In this document: piece after piece, positions 28,720 through 37,803 of the stretch
Layout of the letters: each line of letters starts with the position of its first letter
Numbering within the stretch: position 1 is the first letter of the stretch
Made by a program: the position numbers and the translations under genes
NCBI RefSeq assembly: GCF_903652925.1
Contig: NZ_CAHLAR010000001.1
Coordinates: 62,001 to 126,000, forward strand
Direction: 5' to 3'
Length of the DNA: 64,000 bases
Origin: Achromobacter anxifer
GTDB lineage: Bacteria; Pseudomonadota; Gammaproteobacteria; Burkholderiales; Burkholderiaceae_B
The notes under the pieces: generated by a model
Told to the model about the DNA's origin: nothing
Seen by the model: only the letters and a program-made list of their open reading frames with translations
Databases searched by the model: none

Positions 28720-29456
28720 TTGATGGGCATGGCCTCTACGCCGTTGCTGGTGCCGGCCGCGTTGTCGCTGGCTGCGCCGGTTCCGCTTTCGATGGGCGCT
28801 TTGGCCTCCGAGGAAGGGTTGGACTTGGTGCCGCTGTTCGACAGCCGGATCGCTTCGTCGCGGCTGATCGTCTCGAACAGTTTAACCACCTTGGCCACGC
28901 CGCCGACGTCCGCGGTGGCATTGGCGGCGTATTCGCCTTCGGCCTGGGTCACCTTGCCCATCAGGTAGACGACGCTATGGTCGGTCGTGACCGCGATGGT
29001 GCCCGAGGGCACGTACTTGGTGTTGAGCAGGGCGGTCTTGACCTTGGAGGTCAGCCAGGTGTCGTTGGAGCGCACGCTGAACGAGGCGATCGGGCCGACG
29101 GTCAGCTGGTTGATGACCTGCTTGACGTTTTCCACGCCCTGGGCGATGGCGGTGGCCTGGTTCTTGGCTTCCTCGGTGGGTACGTCGCCGGTCAGCAGCA
29201 GATGGCCGCCGTAGGCCATGGCGTTGACGCGGGCGGTTTCGCCCAGCTTCTGCGAGATCTGGCTCTGCGCCTTGAACGCCATGTTCTGGTCTTCGAGCTG
29301 GATGCCGGAGGTGCGGCGGTCCGTCACGACGACCGCGGTGGTGGCGGCCGCCCCGCCCACGATCAGCGGCGCGCAGGCCGACAGCGAGAGCGCGGCGGTG
29401 GACAGCGCCGCGGCGAGCATCAACGGGCGGACAGCGGTACGGACGTCAGAAATCAT
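28716..29456 (-). CDS. dolP: Dual-BON-domain outer-membrane lipoprotein DolP
   Basis: A 246-residue lipoprotein with lipobox LSAC (C28) followed by two BON domains (about residues 60-125 and 135-205; VNAMAYGGHLLLTGDVPTEE and VPSGTIAVTTDHSVVYLMGK). E. coli DolP (YraP) binds anionic phospholipids at the division site and supports outer-membrane integrity. The C-terminal 45 residues are Ser/Ala-rich and probably disordered, which is longer than in E. coli. The ATG at 29456 overlaps the diaA stop (ATGA); upstream in-frame codons would spoil the signal sequence. Confidence 0.88.
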   Translation of the reverse strand: MISDVRTAVRPLMLAAALSTAALSLSACAPLIVGGAAATTAVVVTDRRTSGIQLEDQNMAFKAQSQISQKLGETARVNAMAYGGHLLLTGDVPTEEAKNQATAIAQGVENVKQVINQLTVGPIASFSVRSNDTWLTSKVKTALLNTKYVPSGTIAVTTDHSVVYLMGKVTQAEGEYAANATADVGGVAKVVKLFETISRDEAIRLSNSGTKSNPSSEAKAPIESGTGAASDNAAGTSNGVEAMPIK

Positions 29457-30046
29457 TCGGTGTCTCCAAGCAGAAGAGCGTCTATGCCGTCGCACAGCGC
29501 GTGCAGCAGCAGAATATGGACTTCCTGGATGCGCATCGTGCGATCGCTGGGAACACATAGATGGACGTCCATCGGCGTAATGAGTTCCCCCATGACGCCG
29601 CCGCCCTTGCCGGTCAGGGCAAGCACGTGCATTTCGCGGGCGCTGGCGGCTTCCATGGCGCGCACCACGTTGGGGGAATTGCCGCTGGTGGAAATCGCCA
29701 CAAGCACGTCACCAGCTTGACCGAAGGCGTTGACCTGGCGCTCGTAGATTTCGTCGAAACCGTAGTCGTTGCCCACCGCGGTGAGTATCGAGGTATCGGT
29801 ATTGAGGGCGATGCCGGCCAGGGGCAGGCGTTCGCGTTCGAAGCGGCCCACCAGTTCGGCGATGAAATGCTGCGCGTCGGCGGCCGAGCCGCCATTGCCG
29901 CAAGCCAGAATCTTGCCGTTGTTTGCCAGGGCGCCGAACAGCACGTCCACCGCCACCGCCAACGGTTCGGCCAGGACGTTCATGCTTTGTTCGCAGGCCG
30001 CCATGGCGTCGCGAAAGTGCGACGTCATACGAGAGGTCATATCCAT
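29453..30046 (-). CDS. diaA: SIS-domain protein DiaA/GmhA-like
   Basis: A 197-residue SIS-domain protein with GNGGSAADAQHF and ISTSGNSPNVVRAM, the phosphosugar-binding loops of the GmhA/DiaA family. GmhA isomerises sedoheptulose 7-phosphate; DiaA binds DnaA and promotes timely initiation of replication. The neighbours yraN and dolP are those of E. coli diaA, so diaA is the better name, but an isomerase role cannot be excluded on sequence alone. Two ATGs two codons apart are possible starts. Confidence 0.8.
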   Translation of the reverse strand: MDMTSRMTSHFRDAMAACEQSMNVLAEPLAVAVDVLFGALANNGKILACGNGGSAADAQHFIAELVGRFERERLPLAGIALNTDTSILTAVGNDYGFDEIYERQVNAFGQAGDVLVAISTSGNSPNVVRAMEAASAREMHVLALTGKGGGVMGELITPMDVHLCVPSDRTMRIQEVHILLLHALCDGIDALLLGDTE

Positions 30047-30131
30047 GGCCGCGATTATCTCACGGGGCCGTCACCCGGTTCTGTCCAGGCGTAACGACTA
30101 TGCGGCATGTCGTTACCGGGGTCCTGGGGCC

Positions 30132-30632
30132 TCAGGCCTGCCAGAAGGCGCCGCGCAGCCACTGGACGCGTCCAGCCTCGAAGACGACCGCGTCGTAGCG
30201 GGCCGCCGGCAGCCTGCCTTGCCAATGGCGCCGAGCCAGCTCGGGCAGCCACAAGGCCGCGGCGCGGGCCAGCCGGGCCTGCTTCTCGGGGCCGATGCTG
30301 GCGGCGGCGCCGCCATAGCGGGTCGCGGCGCGGGCGCGGACCTCGACGAACACCAGGGTGTCGCCGTCGCGCATGGCGAGGTCGATCTCGCCGGCGCGGG
30401 TGTGCAGATTGCGCGCCAGCAGCACGAGGCCGCGCGCCTGCAGCAGGTTCAGGGCGGCGTCCTCGTGGCGATCGCCCTGGCGCTGGGCGGGCGAACGCCG
30501 CGGCGGCGGACGCTCCGGCGCGGTACGGTCCGCGGCGGCTGCGCGGACGGAACGGCGCCGCCGTTTGGCGGCGCGGCGGCGCGCGGCCAGGGCGAGTTCG
30601 CAGGCCAGGCGCAAAGTGTCATCCGTCATCAA
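30132..30632 (-). CDS. yraN: YraN/UPF0102 family endonuclease-like protein
   Basis: A 166-residue protein. The C-terminal 115 residues carry the UPF0102 restriction-endonuclease-like motif set: [16 protein letters not shown], then GEIDLAMRD and VFVEVRARA. The function is unknown although nuclease activity is suspected. The first 50 residues are an Arg/Ala/Pro-rich basic extension absent from most family members, and no internal ATG would remove it. The gene is divergent from rsmI (64-bp gap) and heads yraN-diaA-dolP-tlpA. Confidence 0.85.
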   Translation of the reverse strand: MMTDDTLRLACELALAARRRAAKRRRRSVRAAAADRTAPERPPPRRSPAQRQGDRHEDAALNLLQARGLVLLARNLHTRAGEIDLAMRDGDTLVFVEVRARAATRYGGAAASIGPEKQARLARAAALWLPELARRHWQGRLPAARYDAVVFEAGRVQWLRGAFWQA

Positions 30633-30696
30633 GGCTCCAGGAAGCGGCGGGCATAGGCGGCTACACTGACATGGTTTCCCGTGTCTGTAGGCTGCA

Positions 30697-31632
30697 ATGA
30701 ATCAAAATGTCTCACCCCCGTCTGCCGGAGATGCCTGGTCCCGCGTTGCCGAACGCGTGGCGGGGCAGCATTGGCCTGCCGCGACGCTGTACGTCGTGGC
30801 CACGCCGATCGGCAACCTGGGCGACCTGGGGCTGCGTGCCTGGCACGCCCTGCAACGCGCCGACGTGATCGCCGCGGAAGACACGCGGGCCAGCCGCGCG
30901 CTGATGGACGCCTGGGGCGTCGGTACGCCGCTGATGGCTGCCCACCGCCACAACGAGGCCGCCGCGGCCCAGGCCATCTGCGAACGCCTGGCGCAGGGTC
31001 AGCGCGTGGCGCTGGTGTCCGACGCCGGCGCGCCCGCCGTCAGCGATCCCGGCGCGCGCATCGTGCGCGCCGTGCGCGAGGCCGGATTCGGCGTGGTGCC
31101 GGTGCCCGGTCCCAGCGCCGTGATCGCGGCGCTGATGGGCAGTGGGGTCACTACCGATGAAAACCCGGGCTATGCCTTCGCCGGCTTTCCGCCGCCCAAG
31201 GCCGTGGCCCGCCAGCGCTGGCTGCGCACCTGGTGCGCCTTGCCCGCGCCCGTGGTGATGTTCGAGTCGCCCCACCGGTTGGCGGCCACCTTGGCCGACC
31301 TGCTGGAAGTGTGCGGTCCGGACCGCCTGCTGACCGTGGCGCGTGAACTGACCAAGCGCTTCGAAGAGATCGCCACGTTCCCGATGGGCGAGGGCGCGGC
31401 CTGGCTGGCCGCCGATGCCCACCGCGAACAGGGCGAGTTCGTGCTGATCGCGCATGCGCCGGTGGAACAGGAATCGGACGAGGAAGCCGACCCGCGCACC
31501 GACGCGCTGCTGGACGCCTTGCTGGAGTCGCTGTCCGTGCGCGATGCCGCGCGCGTGGCCGCCAAGGTCTCGGGCCTGCCGCGTGACGTGCTGTACAACC
31601 GGGCCCTGGCCCGCAAGAAATCGGTGGAGTAA
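30697..31632 (+). CDS. rsmI: 16S rRNA (cytidine(1402)-2'-O)-methyltransferase
   Basis: A 311-residue tetrapyrrole-methylase-fold SAM enzyme that 2'-O-methylates C1402 in the ribosomal P site. The opening [48 protein letters not shown] and FAGFPP are the RsmI motifs in order. A 28-residue N-terminal extension precedes them. It faces yraN divergently, the arrangement conserved around yraL/rsmI in proteobacteria. The stop is 3 bp before ogt. Confidence 0.94.
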   Translation: MNQNVSPPSAGDAWSRVAERVAGQHWPAATLYVVATPIGNLGDLGLRAWHALQRADVIAAEDTRASRALMDAWGVGTPLMAAHRHNEAAAAQAICERLAQGQRVALVSDAGAPAVSDPGARIVRAVREAGFGVVPVPGPSAVIAALMGSGVTTDENPGYAFAGFPPPKAVARQRWLRTWCALPAPVVMFESPHRLAATLADLLEVCGPDRLLTVARELTKRFEEIATFPMGEGAAWLAADAHREQGEFVLIAHAPVEQESDEEADPRTDALLDALLESLSVRDAARVAAKVSGLPRDVLYNRALARKKSVE

Positions 31633-31635
31633 GCC

Positions 31636-32220
31636 ATGACGTATTCCACCATCGTGTCGAACAAGCCCGCGGATCCGGACGAACGCCTGGTCTACCGCGA
31701 CATGCCCACGTCGTTGGGCGACATGCGCCTGGTTGCCAGCCCCAAGGGCCTGCGCGGCGCGTGGTTCACCGATCAGGATCTGCTGCCGTCGGCCGAAGGC
31801 TGGACCCTTGCGGATTCGGATCCCATCCTGGAGCAGGCGCGCCGCGAACTGGATGAATGGTTCGCCGGCCAGCGCCGCGTATTCGAGGTGCCGCTGGACC
31901 CCGTGGGCACCACGTTCCAGCACGAGGTCTGGCATGCCTTGTGCGACCTGGATTTCGGCGTGCTGGCGAGCTACGGCGACCTGGCGCGAACGGTGGGGCG
32001 GCCCAAGGGCGCCCAGGCGGTCGGCGGCGCGGTCGGGCGCAATCCGATCAGCATCATCATCCCCTGCCACCGCGTGATCGGCGCGGACACATCGCTCACC
32101 GGCTTCGGCGGCGGCCTGCCGCGCAAGCAGGCTTTGCTGGCGCACGAAGGCAATCTTTACCGCAGCCGCAGCGCACGCGCGCGCCGCGTGTGCGACGGGC
32201 AGGCCGAGCTGCCCTGGTAA
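31636..32220 (+). CDS. ogt: Methylated-DNA-protein cysteine methyltransferase
   Basis: A 194-residue suicide repair protein that takes the alkyl group from O6-alkylguanine. The active site is IIPCHRVIG with acceptor C144, preceded by the HTH segment SYGDLARTVGRPKGAQAVGGA (in pieces: SYGDLARTVG and AQAVGGAVGRNP). The gene starts 3 bp after rsmI and is probably co-transcribed. It is an Ogt-type single-domain enzyme without the Ada regulatory domain. Confidence 0.93.
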   Translation: MTYSTIVSNKPADPDERLVYRDMPTSLGDMRLVASPKGLRGAWFTDQDLLPSAEGWTLADSDPILEQARRELDEWFAGQRRVFEVPLDPVGTTFQHEVWHALCDLDFGVLASYGDLARTVGRPKGAQAVGGAVGRNPISIIIPCHRVIGADTSLTGFGGGLPRKQALLAHEGNLYRSRSARARRVCDGQAELPW

Positions 32221-32252
32221 GCCGCCAGGGGCCGGCTCCGTAGCGGGCCGGA

Positions 32253-33218
32253 TTATTGCGAAGCGATGCTGGGCAGGATGCCGATGCGGTCCGACACCAG
32301 CGGCACGGCGTTCAAGGCGCTCTGGCGGTCGGGGTAGGGGCCGATCTTGACCCGGTACAGGTTGTTCGACTGTTCCACCGACGCGGGCGGCGCGCCTTCG
32401 GCGCCCAGCTGCGTGTTGATGCGGCTGACCAGCGATTGCGCGTTGGCCGGCTGGCTGAACGCGCCCACCTGCAGATAGACGTTGCCGATGCCGCCCGCGG
32501 CCGGTTGGCGGACGGGCGCCGAGCCGGGGGCGGGCCCAGCCGACAGGGGTTCGGCCGCAAGCGCCACGGGCACCGCGGCGATGGGCGCTGCCACGGGCGA
32601 GGAGCCTATGGCCGAGGCGGGTTCGGGCGTGGCAGCGGCGGGCGCGCCTTGCGAGGCCAGCCGCCGGATCTCGTCTTGCGGAATCGCTTCCACGATCACC
32701 TGGCCGCTGCCGGGCCCGATGAGGCCCAGCTTGTAGGCCGCGACATAGGACAGGTCCATGATGCGGTCGCTATGGAACGGCCCGCGGTCGTTCACGCGCA
32801 CCACGATCGTCTTGCCGTTGACCAGGCTGGTGACGCGGGCGTAGCTGGGCAGCGGCAGCGTGGTGTGGGCGGCCGTCATGGCGTACATGTCGTAGGACTC
32901 GCCGATGGACGTGGAATTGCCGTGGAACTTCTTGCCGTACCAGGAGGCGGTGCCGCGTTTTTTATAGGGCTGGCCGCTGGTGTCGGGCACATAGCGCTGT
33001 CCGAACACCACGTACGGGCGGTTTGCGCCGCTGGCGTAGGGTTCCACGCGCGGCACCGCGTCGGGCACCTGGTCCAGGTTCGAAGGCGGATTCGCGTCCG
33101 GCCCGTCGTCCTTGTAGTAGCCGCCGCCCTTTTTGCGTCCGCCGGTGGAGGAGCATCCCGCCACGGCAATGGCCAGCAGCAGCATCATGAACAGGCGGAT
33201 CGGGCGGGACAGGGTCAT
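32253..33218 (-). CDS. rlpA: Septal-ring lytic transglycosylase RlpA
   Basis: A 321-residue lipoprotein (lipobox VAGC, C22). The double-psi beta-barrel domain runs from about residue 85 to 180 (GTASWYGKKFHGNSTSIGE, TAAHTTLPLPSYARVT, VVRVNDRGPFHSDRIMDLS). A C-terminal SPOR domain (about 245-318) would target the protein to denuded glycan at the septum. Between them is an Ala/Pro-rich linker. RlpA cleaves glycan strands lacking stem peptides. The ATG overlaps the rapZ stop by ATGA. Confidence 0.92.
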   Translation of the reverse strand: MTLSRPIRLFMMLLLAIAVAGCSSTGGRKKGGGYYKDDGPDANPPSNLDQVPDAVPRVEPYASGANRPYVVFGQRYVPDTSGQPYKKRGTASWYGKKFHGNSTSIGESYDMYAMTAAHTTLPLPSYARVTSLVNGKTIVVRVNDRGPFHSDRIMDLSYVAAYKLGLIGPGSGQVIVEAIPQDEIRRLASQGAPAAATPEPASAIGSSPVAAPIAAVPVALAAEPLSAGPAPGSAPVRQPAAGGIGNVYLQVGAFSQPANAQSLVSRINTQLGAEGAPPASVEQSNNLYRVKIGPYPDRQSALNAVPLVSDRIGILPSIASQ

Positions 33219-34093
33219 GCGGATTCGTCGGGCAGTTGGGTGCGATGGCGCACCAGCAGCGGGTCATGGTCGGCAAAGCGCAGCGCCAGCTGTTCGACCA
33301 CATACACCGAACGGTGCTGGCCGCCGGTGCAGCCGATGGCGACCGTCAGGTAATTGCGGGTGTCTTGCGTGTATTGCGGCAGCCAGCGGTTCAGGAAGCC
33401 GGCGATGTCGTCGATCATCTGCTTCACCAGATCGAAGCCGGACAGCCAGGCGGCCACGGGTTCGTCGCGCCCGGTCAGCGGCCGCAGGTTGCGGTCGTAG
33501 TAGGGGTTGGGCAGGCAGCGCACGTCGAACACCAGGTCGGCGTCTCGCGGCACGCCGCGCTTGTAGGCGAAGGACTCGAAGGTCAGCACCAACGGCGCGC
33601 GGTCGGCCTTGATCAGGTCGCGGATCCAGACGCGCAACTGCCCGGGCGTCAGGTCCGAGGTGTCGATGACGTGTTCCTGTTCGCGCAGCGGCGCCAGCAG
33701 CTCGCGCTCCAGTGCGATGCATTCGCCCAGCGTCGGAGTCTTGCCGCCGCGCTGCAGGCGGTCGGTCAGGGGGTGGCGGCGGCGCGATTCGGAGTAGCGC
33801 TGCACCAGCGTCGCGGTGCTGGCGTCCAGGAAGACCACGCGCAGGCTGGTGCCCATGGCGCGCAGCGCGGTGACCACGTCGGGCAGTTCGGCCAGTTCGC
33901 CGGGGGAGCGGACGTCGATGGCGACCGCCACGCGTTCCATGCCGTCGTCGCGGGCATTGGCGATGAACTCGGTCAGGAACCGCACGGGGAGGTTGTCGAC
34001 GCAGGTATAGCTGGCGTCCTCAAGCATGCGCAGGGCGACGGACTTGCCTGAGCCTGAGATGCCGGTGACGAGGACGACTTTCAACATGGACAT
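33215..34093 (-). CDS. rapZ: RNase adapter protein RapZ
   Basis: A 292-residue P-loop protein (Walker A GISGSGKS, residues 11-18) with the family segments CVDNLPV, the central SDLTPGQLRVWI and the C-terminal IGCTGGQHRSVYV. In E. coli RapZ guides RNase E to the small RNA GlmZ and so controls glucosamine-6-phosphate synthase. A second ATG two codons in (34087) is equally plausible, since neither has a convincing ribosome site. In relatives rapZ adjoins hprK; here a 3.6-kb cytochrome/MocR segment separates them. Confidence 0.92.
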   Translation of the reverse strand: MSMLKVVLVTGISGSGKSVALRMLEDASYTCVDNLPVRFLTEFIANARDDGMERVAVAIDVRSPGELAELPDVVTALRAMGTSLRVVFLDASTATLVQRYSESRRRHPLTDRLQRGGKTPTLGECIALERELLAPLREQEHVIDTSDLTPGQLRVWIRDLIKADRAPLVLTFESFAYKRGVPRDADLVFDVRCLPNPYYDRNLRPLTGRDEPVAAWLSGFDLVKQMIDDIAGFLNRWLPQYTQDTRNYLTVAIGCTGGQHRSVYVVEQLALRFADHDPLLVRHRTQLPDESA

Positions 34094-34271
34094 GATTGTG
34101 GCACGCTTTTCCAGGACGATGCCGGCGGGATGACATCTGATATGGCCGTAAACTGCCAATCTGCGCCTGTACCGGTTCGGTTCCCATGACGTAAGCTGAG
34201 GGCCGGATACTCGACAGATTCACATACGCGCCCCGCCGTCATGCGTTTCGGGGGAATGGAATTCGACCTAG

Positions 34272-35027
34272 ATGTTAGCCTTCATTTCCTTTCGTAGTGT
34301 TTCACTGCCGCGTTTTTGGGCAATTTCCCTACTAGGGGCCGCTGCTGCCGCCTTCATGGCCGCGCCCGCGCAAGCCCAGCAGGCGTCCCAGGAAAGCCTG
34401 CGGCCCGACACCATGGCGGCCCGCGTCGCGGCCTGTACGGCCTGTCATGGCGAACAGGGCCGGGCCGGCGCCGATGGCTACTATCCGCGCCTGGCCGGCA
34501 AGCCGCAGGAATACCTCTATCACCAGCTGCTGAATTTCCGCGACGACCGGCGGCAGTACCGGCCCATGACGCATCTGCTGACCGGACTGCCCGACGACTA
34601 TCTGCGCGAGATCGCGGCGTACTTCTCCGCGCAGCACGTGCCGTATCCGGCGCCGACGCGCGCCGATGTCTCCGCCGCGACGCTGGAAGCCGGGCGCACG
34701 CTGGCCTTGAACGGCGACCCTGCGCGCGGCCTGCCCGCCTGTGCCGCCTGTCATGGCGCCGCCCTGGGCGGCGTGCTGCCCGCCATCCCCGGCCTGCTGG
34801 GGCTGCCGCGCGACTACATCGGCGCGCAGATCGGCAGCTGGAAGAACGGCCTGCGCCGCGCGGCGGAGCCGGACTGCATGGCCGACATCTCCAACAAGCT
34901 CACTCCCCACGACATCGGCGCGCTGGCCGCATGGCTGTCGTCGCAACCCGTCGTCGAACCCTATGCGCCAGAAGCCGCGGGTTCGATACGCCTGCCCGCG
35001 GAATGCGGCAGCCAGGCGCAACGGTAA
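34272..35027 (+). CDS. Dihaem cytochrome c
   Basis: A 251-residue secreted cytochrome. A signal sequence (FWAISLLGAAAAAFMAAPAQ, then AQ) is followed by two class I haem sites, CTACH (55-59) and CAACH (157-161). The two-domain layout resembles cytochrome c4 or c553-type carriers. It lies 12 bp upstream of a three-haem cytochrome gene and is presumably co-expressed. No dehydrogenase or oxidase catalytic subunit is nearby, so the electron donor is unknown. Confidence 0.87.
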   Translation: MLAFISFRSVSLPRFWAISLLGAAAAAFMAAPAQAQQASQESLRPDTMAARVAACTACHGEQGRAGADGYYPRLAGKPQEYLYHQLLNFRDDRRQYRPMTHLLTGLPDDYLREIAAYFSAQHVPYPAPTRADVSAATLEAGRTLALNGDPARGLPACAACHGAALGGVLPAIPGLLGLPRDYIGAQIGSWKNGLRRAAEPDCMADISNKLTPHDIGALAAWLSSQPVVEPYAPEAAGSIRLPAECGSQAQR

Positions 35028-35039
35028 GGGAGAGGCCGG

Positions 35040-36323
35040 ATGTCGATCGTGAAGAAAGTTCTGTGGGTCCTGCTGCTGGTCGTGGTTGCAGCCGTGGGCA
35101 GTCTCTATTGGTTGGGCACGCGCGACGATGTCAGCACGGGTCCTGCCGCAGCCGCGGCCGATACCGCCACGCTGGTCGAACGCGGGCGCTATCTAGCCCT
35201 GGCGGGCAATTGCATGGCCTGCCACACCAGCCGGGGCGGCAAGGCGCTGGCGGGCGGCACGCCCATCCCCACGCCCTTCGGCACCGTGTACGGTCCGAAC
35301 ATCACCCCCGACGAGCAGACCGGCATCGGCGCCTGGACGGCCGACGACTTCTGGCAGGCGCTGCACAACGGCAAGTCGCGCGACGGCACGCTGCTGTATC
35401 CCGCCTTTCCCTACACGGAGTACACGCGCGTCACCCGCGCCGATTCCGATGCGCTGTACGCCTATCTGCGCAGCGTCGCGCCCGTGAGCCAACCCAACCG
35501 GCCGCCCGAACTCGACTTCCCCTACGACCAGCGCGCCCTGCTGGCCGCCTGGCGCGCCCTGTATTTCAAGCCAGGCGTGCAGGAGGCCGACGCGGGGCAA
35601 TCGGTGCAATGGAACCGCGGCCGCTATCTGGTCGAAGGCCTGGGGCATTGCGCCGCATGCCATACGCCGCGCAACAGCCTGGGGGCGCTGCGTTCGGCCG
35701 ACGCCTTGGCGGGCGGTGTGATTCCGGTGCTGGACTGGTATGCGCCGCCGCTTACCAACGACATGGAGACCGGCATGGGGCGCTGGTCGGCCGAGGACAT
35801 CGCCGCCTTGCTCAAGACCGGCATCGCCAAGCATTCCAGCGCTAGCGGACCGATGGCGGAAGTGGTGCTGGGCAGCACGCAGCACCTGACCGATGCGGAC
35901 GCGCTGGCCATAGGCGTCTACCTCAAGTCCCTGCCCGCCACGCCGGCTTCGACCGAGCGCACGCGCGCGGCCGTCGCGCCGGCGGCCATGGAGCTGGGCG
36001 GCAAGATCTACAAGCAGCAATGCGTTCAATGCCACCAGGCCGCGGGCGAAGGCAGCGGCACGGCATGGCCGGCGCTGGCGGGCAATCCGACCGTGACGGC
36101 GCCATCGCCAGTCAACGCCATCCGCATGGTGCTGGACGGCGGCTACGCGCCGGCCACGGCGGCGAATCCGCGGCCGCATGGCATGCCGCCGTTTGGGCAA
36201 TTGCTCAATGACAATGACATCGCCATGCTGGTGTCCTACATCCGCAATAGCTGGGGCAACGAAGCCGGCGGCGTGACGGCGCTGGAGGTCAAGCGGGCGC
36301 GCGCGGCGTCGACGCTGAACTAA
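35040..36323 (+). CDS. Membrane-anchored three-haem cytochrome c
   Basis: A 427-residue cytochrome with an N-terminal membrane helix (VLWVLLLVVVAAVGSLYW) and three CxxCH sites: CMACH (58-62), CAACH (about 204-208) and CVQCH (about 328-332). The order and the segments TPFGTVYGPNITPDEQTGIG and GRYLVEGLGHCAACHTPRN match the cytochrome subunit of membrane alcohol, gluconate or aldehyde dehydrogenases. The catalytic partner is missing here, so it may serve a dehydrogenase encoded elsewhere. Confidence 0.88.
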   Translation: MSIVKKVLWVLLLVVVAAVGSLYWLGTRDDVSTGPAAAAADTATLVERGRYLALAGNCMACHTSRGGKALAGGTPIPTPFGTVYGPNITPDEQTGIGAWTADDFWQALHNGKSRDGTLLYPAFPYTEYTRVTRADSDALYAYLRSVAPVSQPNRPPELDFPYDQRALLAAWRALYFKPGVQEADAGQSVQWNRGRYLVEGLGHCAACHTPRNSLGALRSADALAGGVIPVLDWYAPPLTNDMETGMGRWSAEDIAALLKTGIAKHSSASGPMAEVVLGSTQHLTDADALAIGVYLKSLPATPASTERTRAAVAPAAMELGGKIYKQQCVQCHQAAGEGSGTAWPALAGNPTVTAPSPVNAIRMVLDGGYAPATAANPRPHGMPPFGQLLNDNDIAMLVSYIRNSWGNEAGGVTALEVKRARAASTLN

Positions 36324-36333
36324 GGCCCGTGCC

Positions 36334-37782
36334 TTAGCGTGATGGGTCCGGGCGCGCTTTCACGGGCTGGGCGCAGGCCTCGCGCGCCAGTTCGCCCAAC
36401 ACGCGGATGGCGGCTTGCGTGGCGGCGTTCCAGGGATGACCATAGTTCAGGCGCAGCGCGCTGCCGAACTGGCCGCTGGCCGAAAAGATCGGTCCCGGCG
36501 CCACGCTGATGCCGCGCGCCAGCGCCTGCCTGTGCAGCGTCAGCGCATCCACGGCGGCGGGCAGTTCCAGCCACAGGAAGAATCCGCCTTGCGGCCGCGT
36601 CACGCGCGTGCCGGCGGGGAATTCCTGGGCGATGGCTTCCGCCATGCGTTGCTGTTGAGTCTGCAGCGTCTCGCGCAGACGGCGCAGATGGCGGTCATAG
36701 CCGCCTTGTTCCAGGTATTCGGCAATGGCGCCCTGGGCGGGGCCGGACGCCGACAGCGTCGACGACAGCTTCAGGCGCTGCACCTGCTGCGTATAGCGGC
36801 CGGCAGAGGCCCAGCCGATGCGGTAGCCCGGCGCCAGGCATTTCGAAAACGACGAGCAATGCAGCACCAGTCCCTGGGTGTCATAAGCCTTGGCGGGCAC
36901 CGGCCGCGCCGGTCCGAAGTACAGCTCGCCGTAGACGTCGTCCTCGATCAGGGGAATGCCGTGGCGCGCAAGCAGCTGCACCAATTGCCGCTTCTTTTCG
37001 TCCGGCATCAGGCTGCCCAACGGGTTCTGGAATTGCGTCATCAGCCAGCAGGCCTTGGGCGCATGGCGCCGGATGGCGGCCTCCATTGCGTCCAGGTCGA
37101 TGCCGGTGCGCGGATGGGTGGGCACTTCCAGCGCCTTCAGGCCCTGGCGTTCGAGCGCCTGCAGGGCGCCATAGAACGTGGGGGCTTCGACGATGACTGT
37201 GTCGCCCGGTTGCGTGACCGCCTGCAGGCACAGGTTCAGCGCTTCCAGCGCGCCATTGGTGACGACGATATCGCTGGCCGGCACATTGATGCCGCCGATC
37301 AGGTAGCGCAGCGCGATCTGGCGGCGCAGGCCGGGATTGCCCGGCGCCAGGTCTTCCACCGTGTCCAGCGGATCCTGGCGCTTGAGGTGCGCGGCCATCG
37401 CCTGGGCCAGGCGAGGCAGCGGAAACAGCAGCGGGGAAGGGAAGGCGGAGCCCAGCGGCGTCACGTCGCGGTTGCGCACCGAACCGAGGATGTCGAAGAT
37501 GCGCTCGCTGATCGCGAGCTCCGTCGATTCGCCGTCGGGGTGGGAGGCGCCGGGTTCCGGCGGCAGGGAGGCGGCGGGCGCGCTGACGTAATAGCCAGAG
37601 CGCGGCTGGGCCCGGATCAGGCCGCGCGCTTCCAGCAGGTAATAGGCCTGGAATACGGTCGACGGGCTGAGGCCGCGCGCCGCGCAGGCTTCCCGCACCG
37701 AGGGCAGTTTGTCGCCGGCGCGCAGCACGCCATCGCGGATCGACTTGGCGATCTCGGCGGCCAGGTTTTCGTACAGGCTCAA
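36334..37782 (-). CDS. MocR/PdxR-type regulator (GntR HTH fused to aminotransferase domain)
   Basis: A 482-residue protein. The N-terminal winged helix of the GntR family (residues 1-75, KLPSVREACAARGLSPSTVF) is joined to a fold type I PLP aminotransferase-like domain with CSSFSKCLAPGYRIGW, where the lysine after SSFS would bind PLP. MocR proteins sense PLP or amino acids (PdxR, GabR, TauR). It lies 21 bp from hprK on the same strand but is not part of the usual cluster. Targets unknown; the convergent cytochromes are not an obvious regulon. Confidence 0.88.
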   Translation of the reverse strand: MSLYENLAAEIAKSIRDGVLRAGDKLPSVREACAARGLSPSTVFQAYYLLEARGLIRAQPRSGYYVSAPAASLPPEPGASHPDGESTELAISERIFDILGSVRNRDVTPLGSAFPSPLLFPLPRLAQAMAAHLKRQDPLDTVEDLAPGNPGLRRQIALRYLIGGINVPASDIVVTNGALEALNLCLQAVTQPGDTVIVEAPTFYGALQALERQGLKALEVPTHPRTGIDLDAMEAAIRRHAPKACWLMTQFQNPLGSLMPDEKKRQLVQLLARHGIPLIEDDVYGELYFGPARPVPAKAYDTQGLVLHCSSFSKCLAPGYRIGWASAGRYTQQVQRLKLSSTLSASGPAQGAIAEYLEQGGYDRHLRRLRETLQTQQQRMAEAIAQEFPAGTRVTRPQGGFFLWLELPAAVDALTLHRQALARGISVAPGPIFSASGQFGSALRLNYGHPWNAATQAAIRVLGELAREACAQPVKARPDPSR

Positions 37783-37803
37783 GGTGCCGCCGGCGAGGCG
37801 CGT

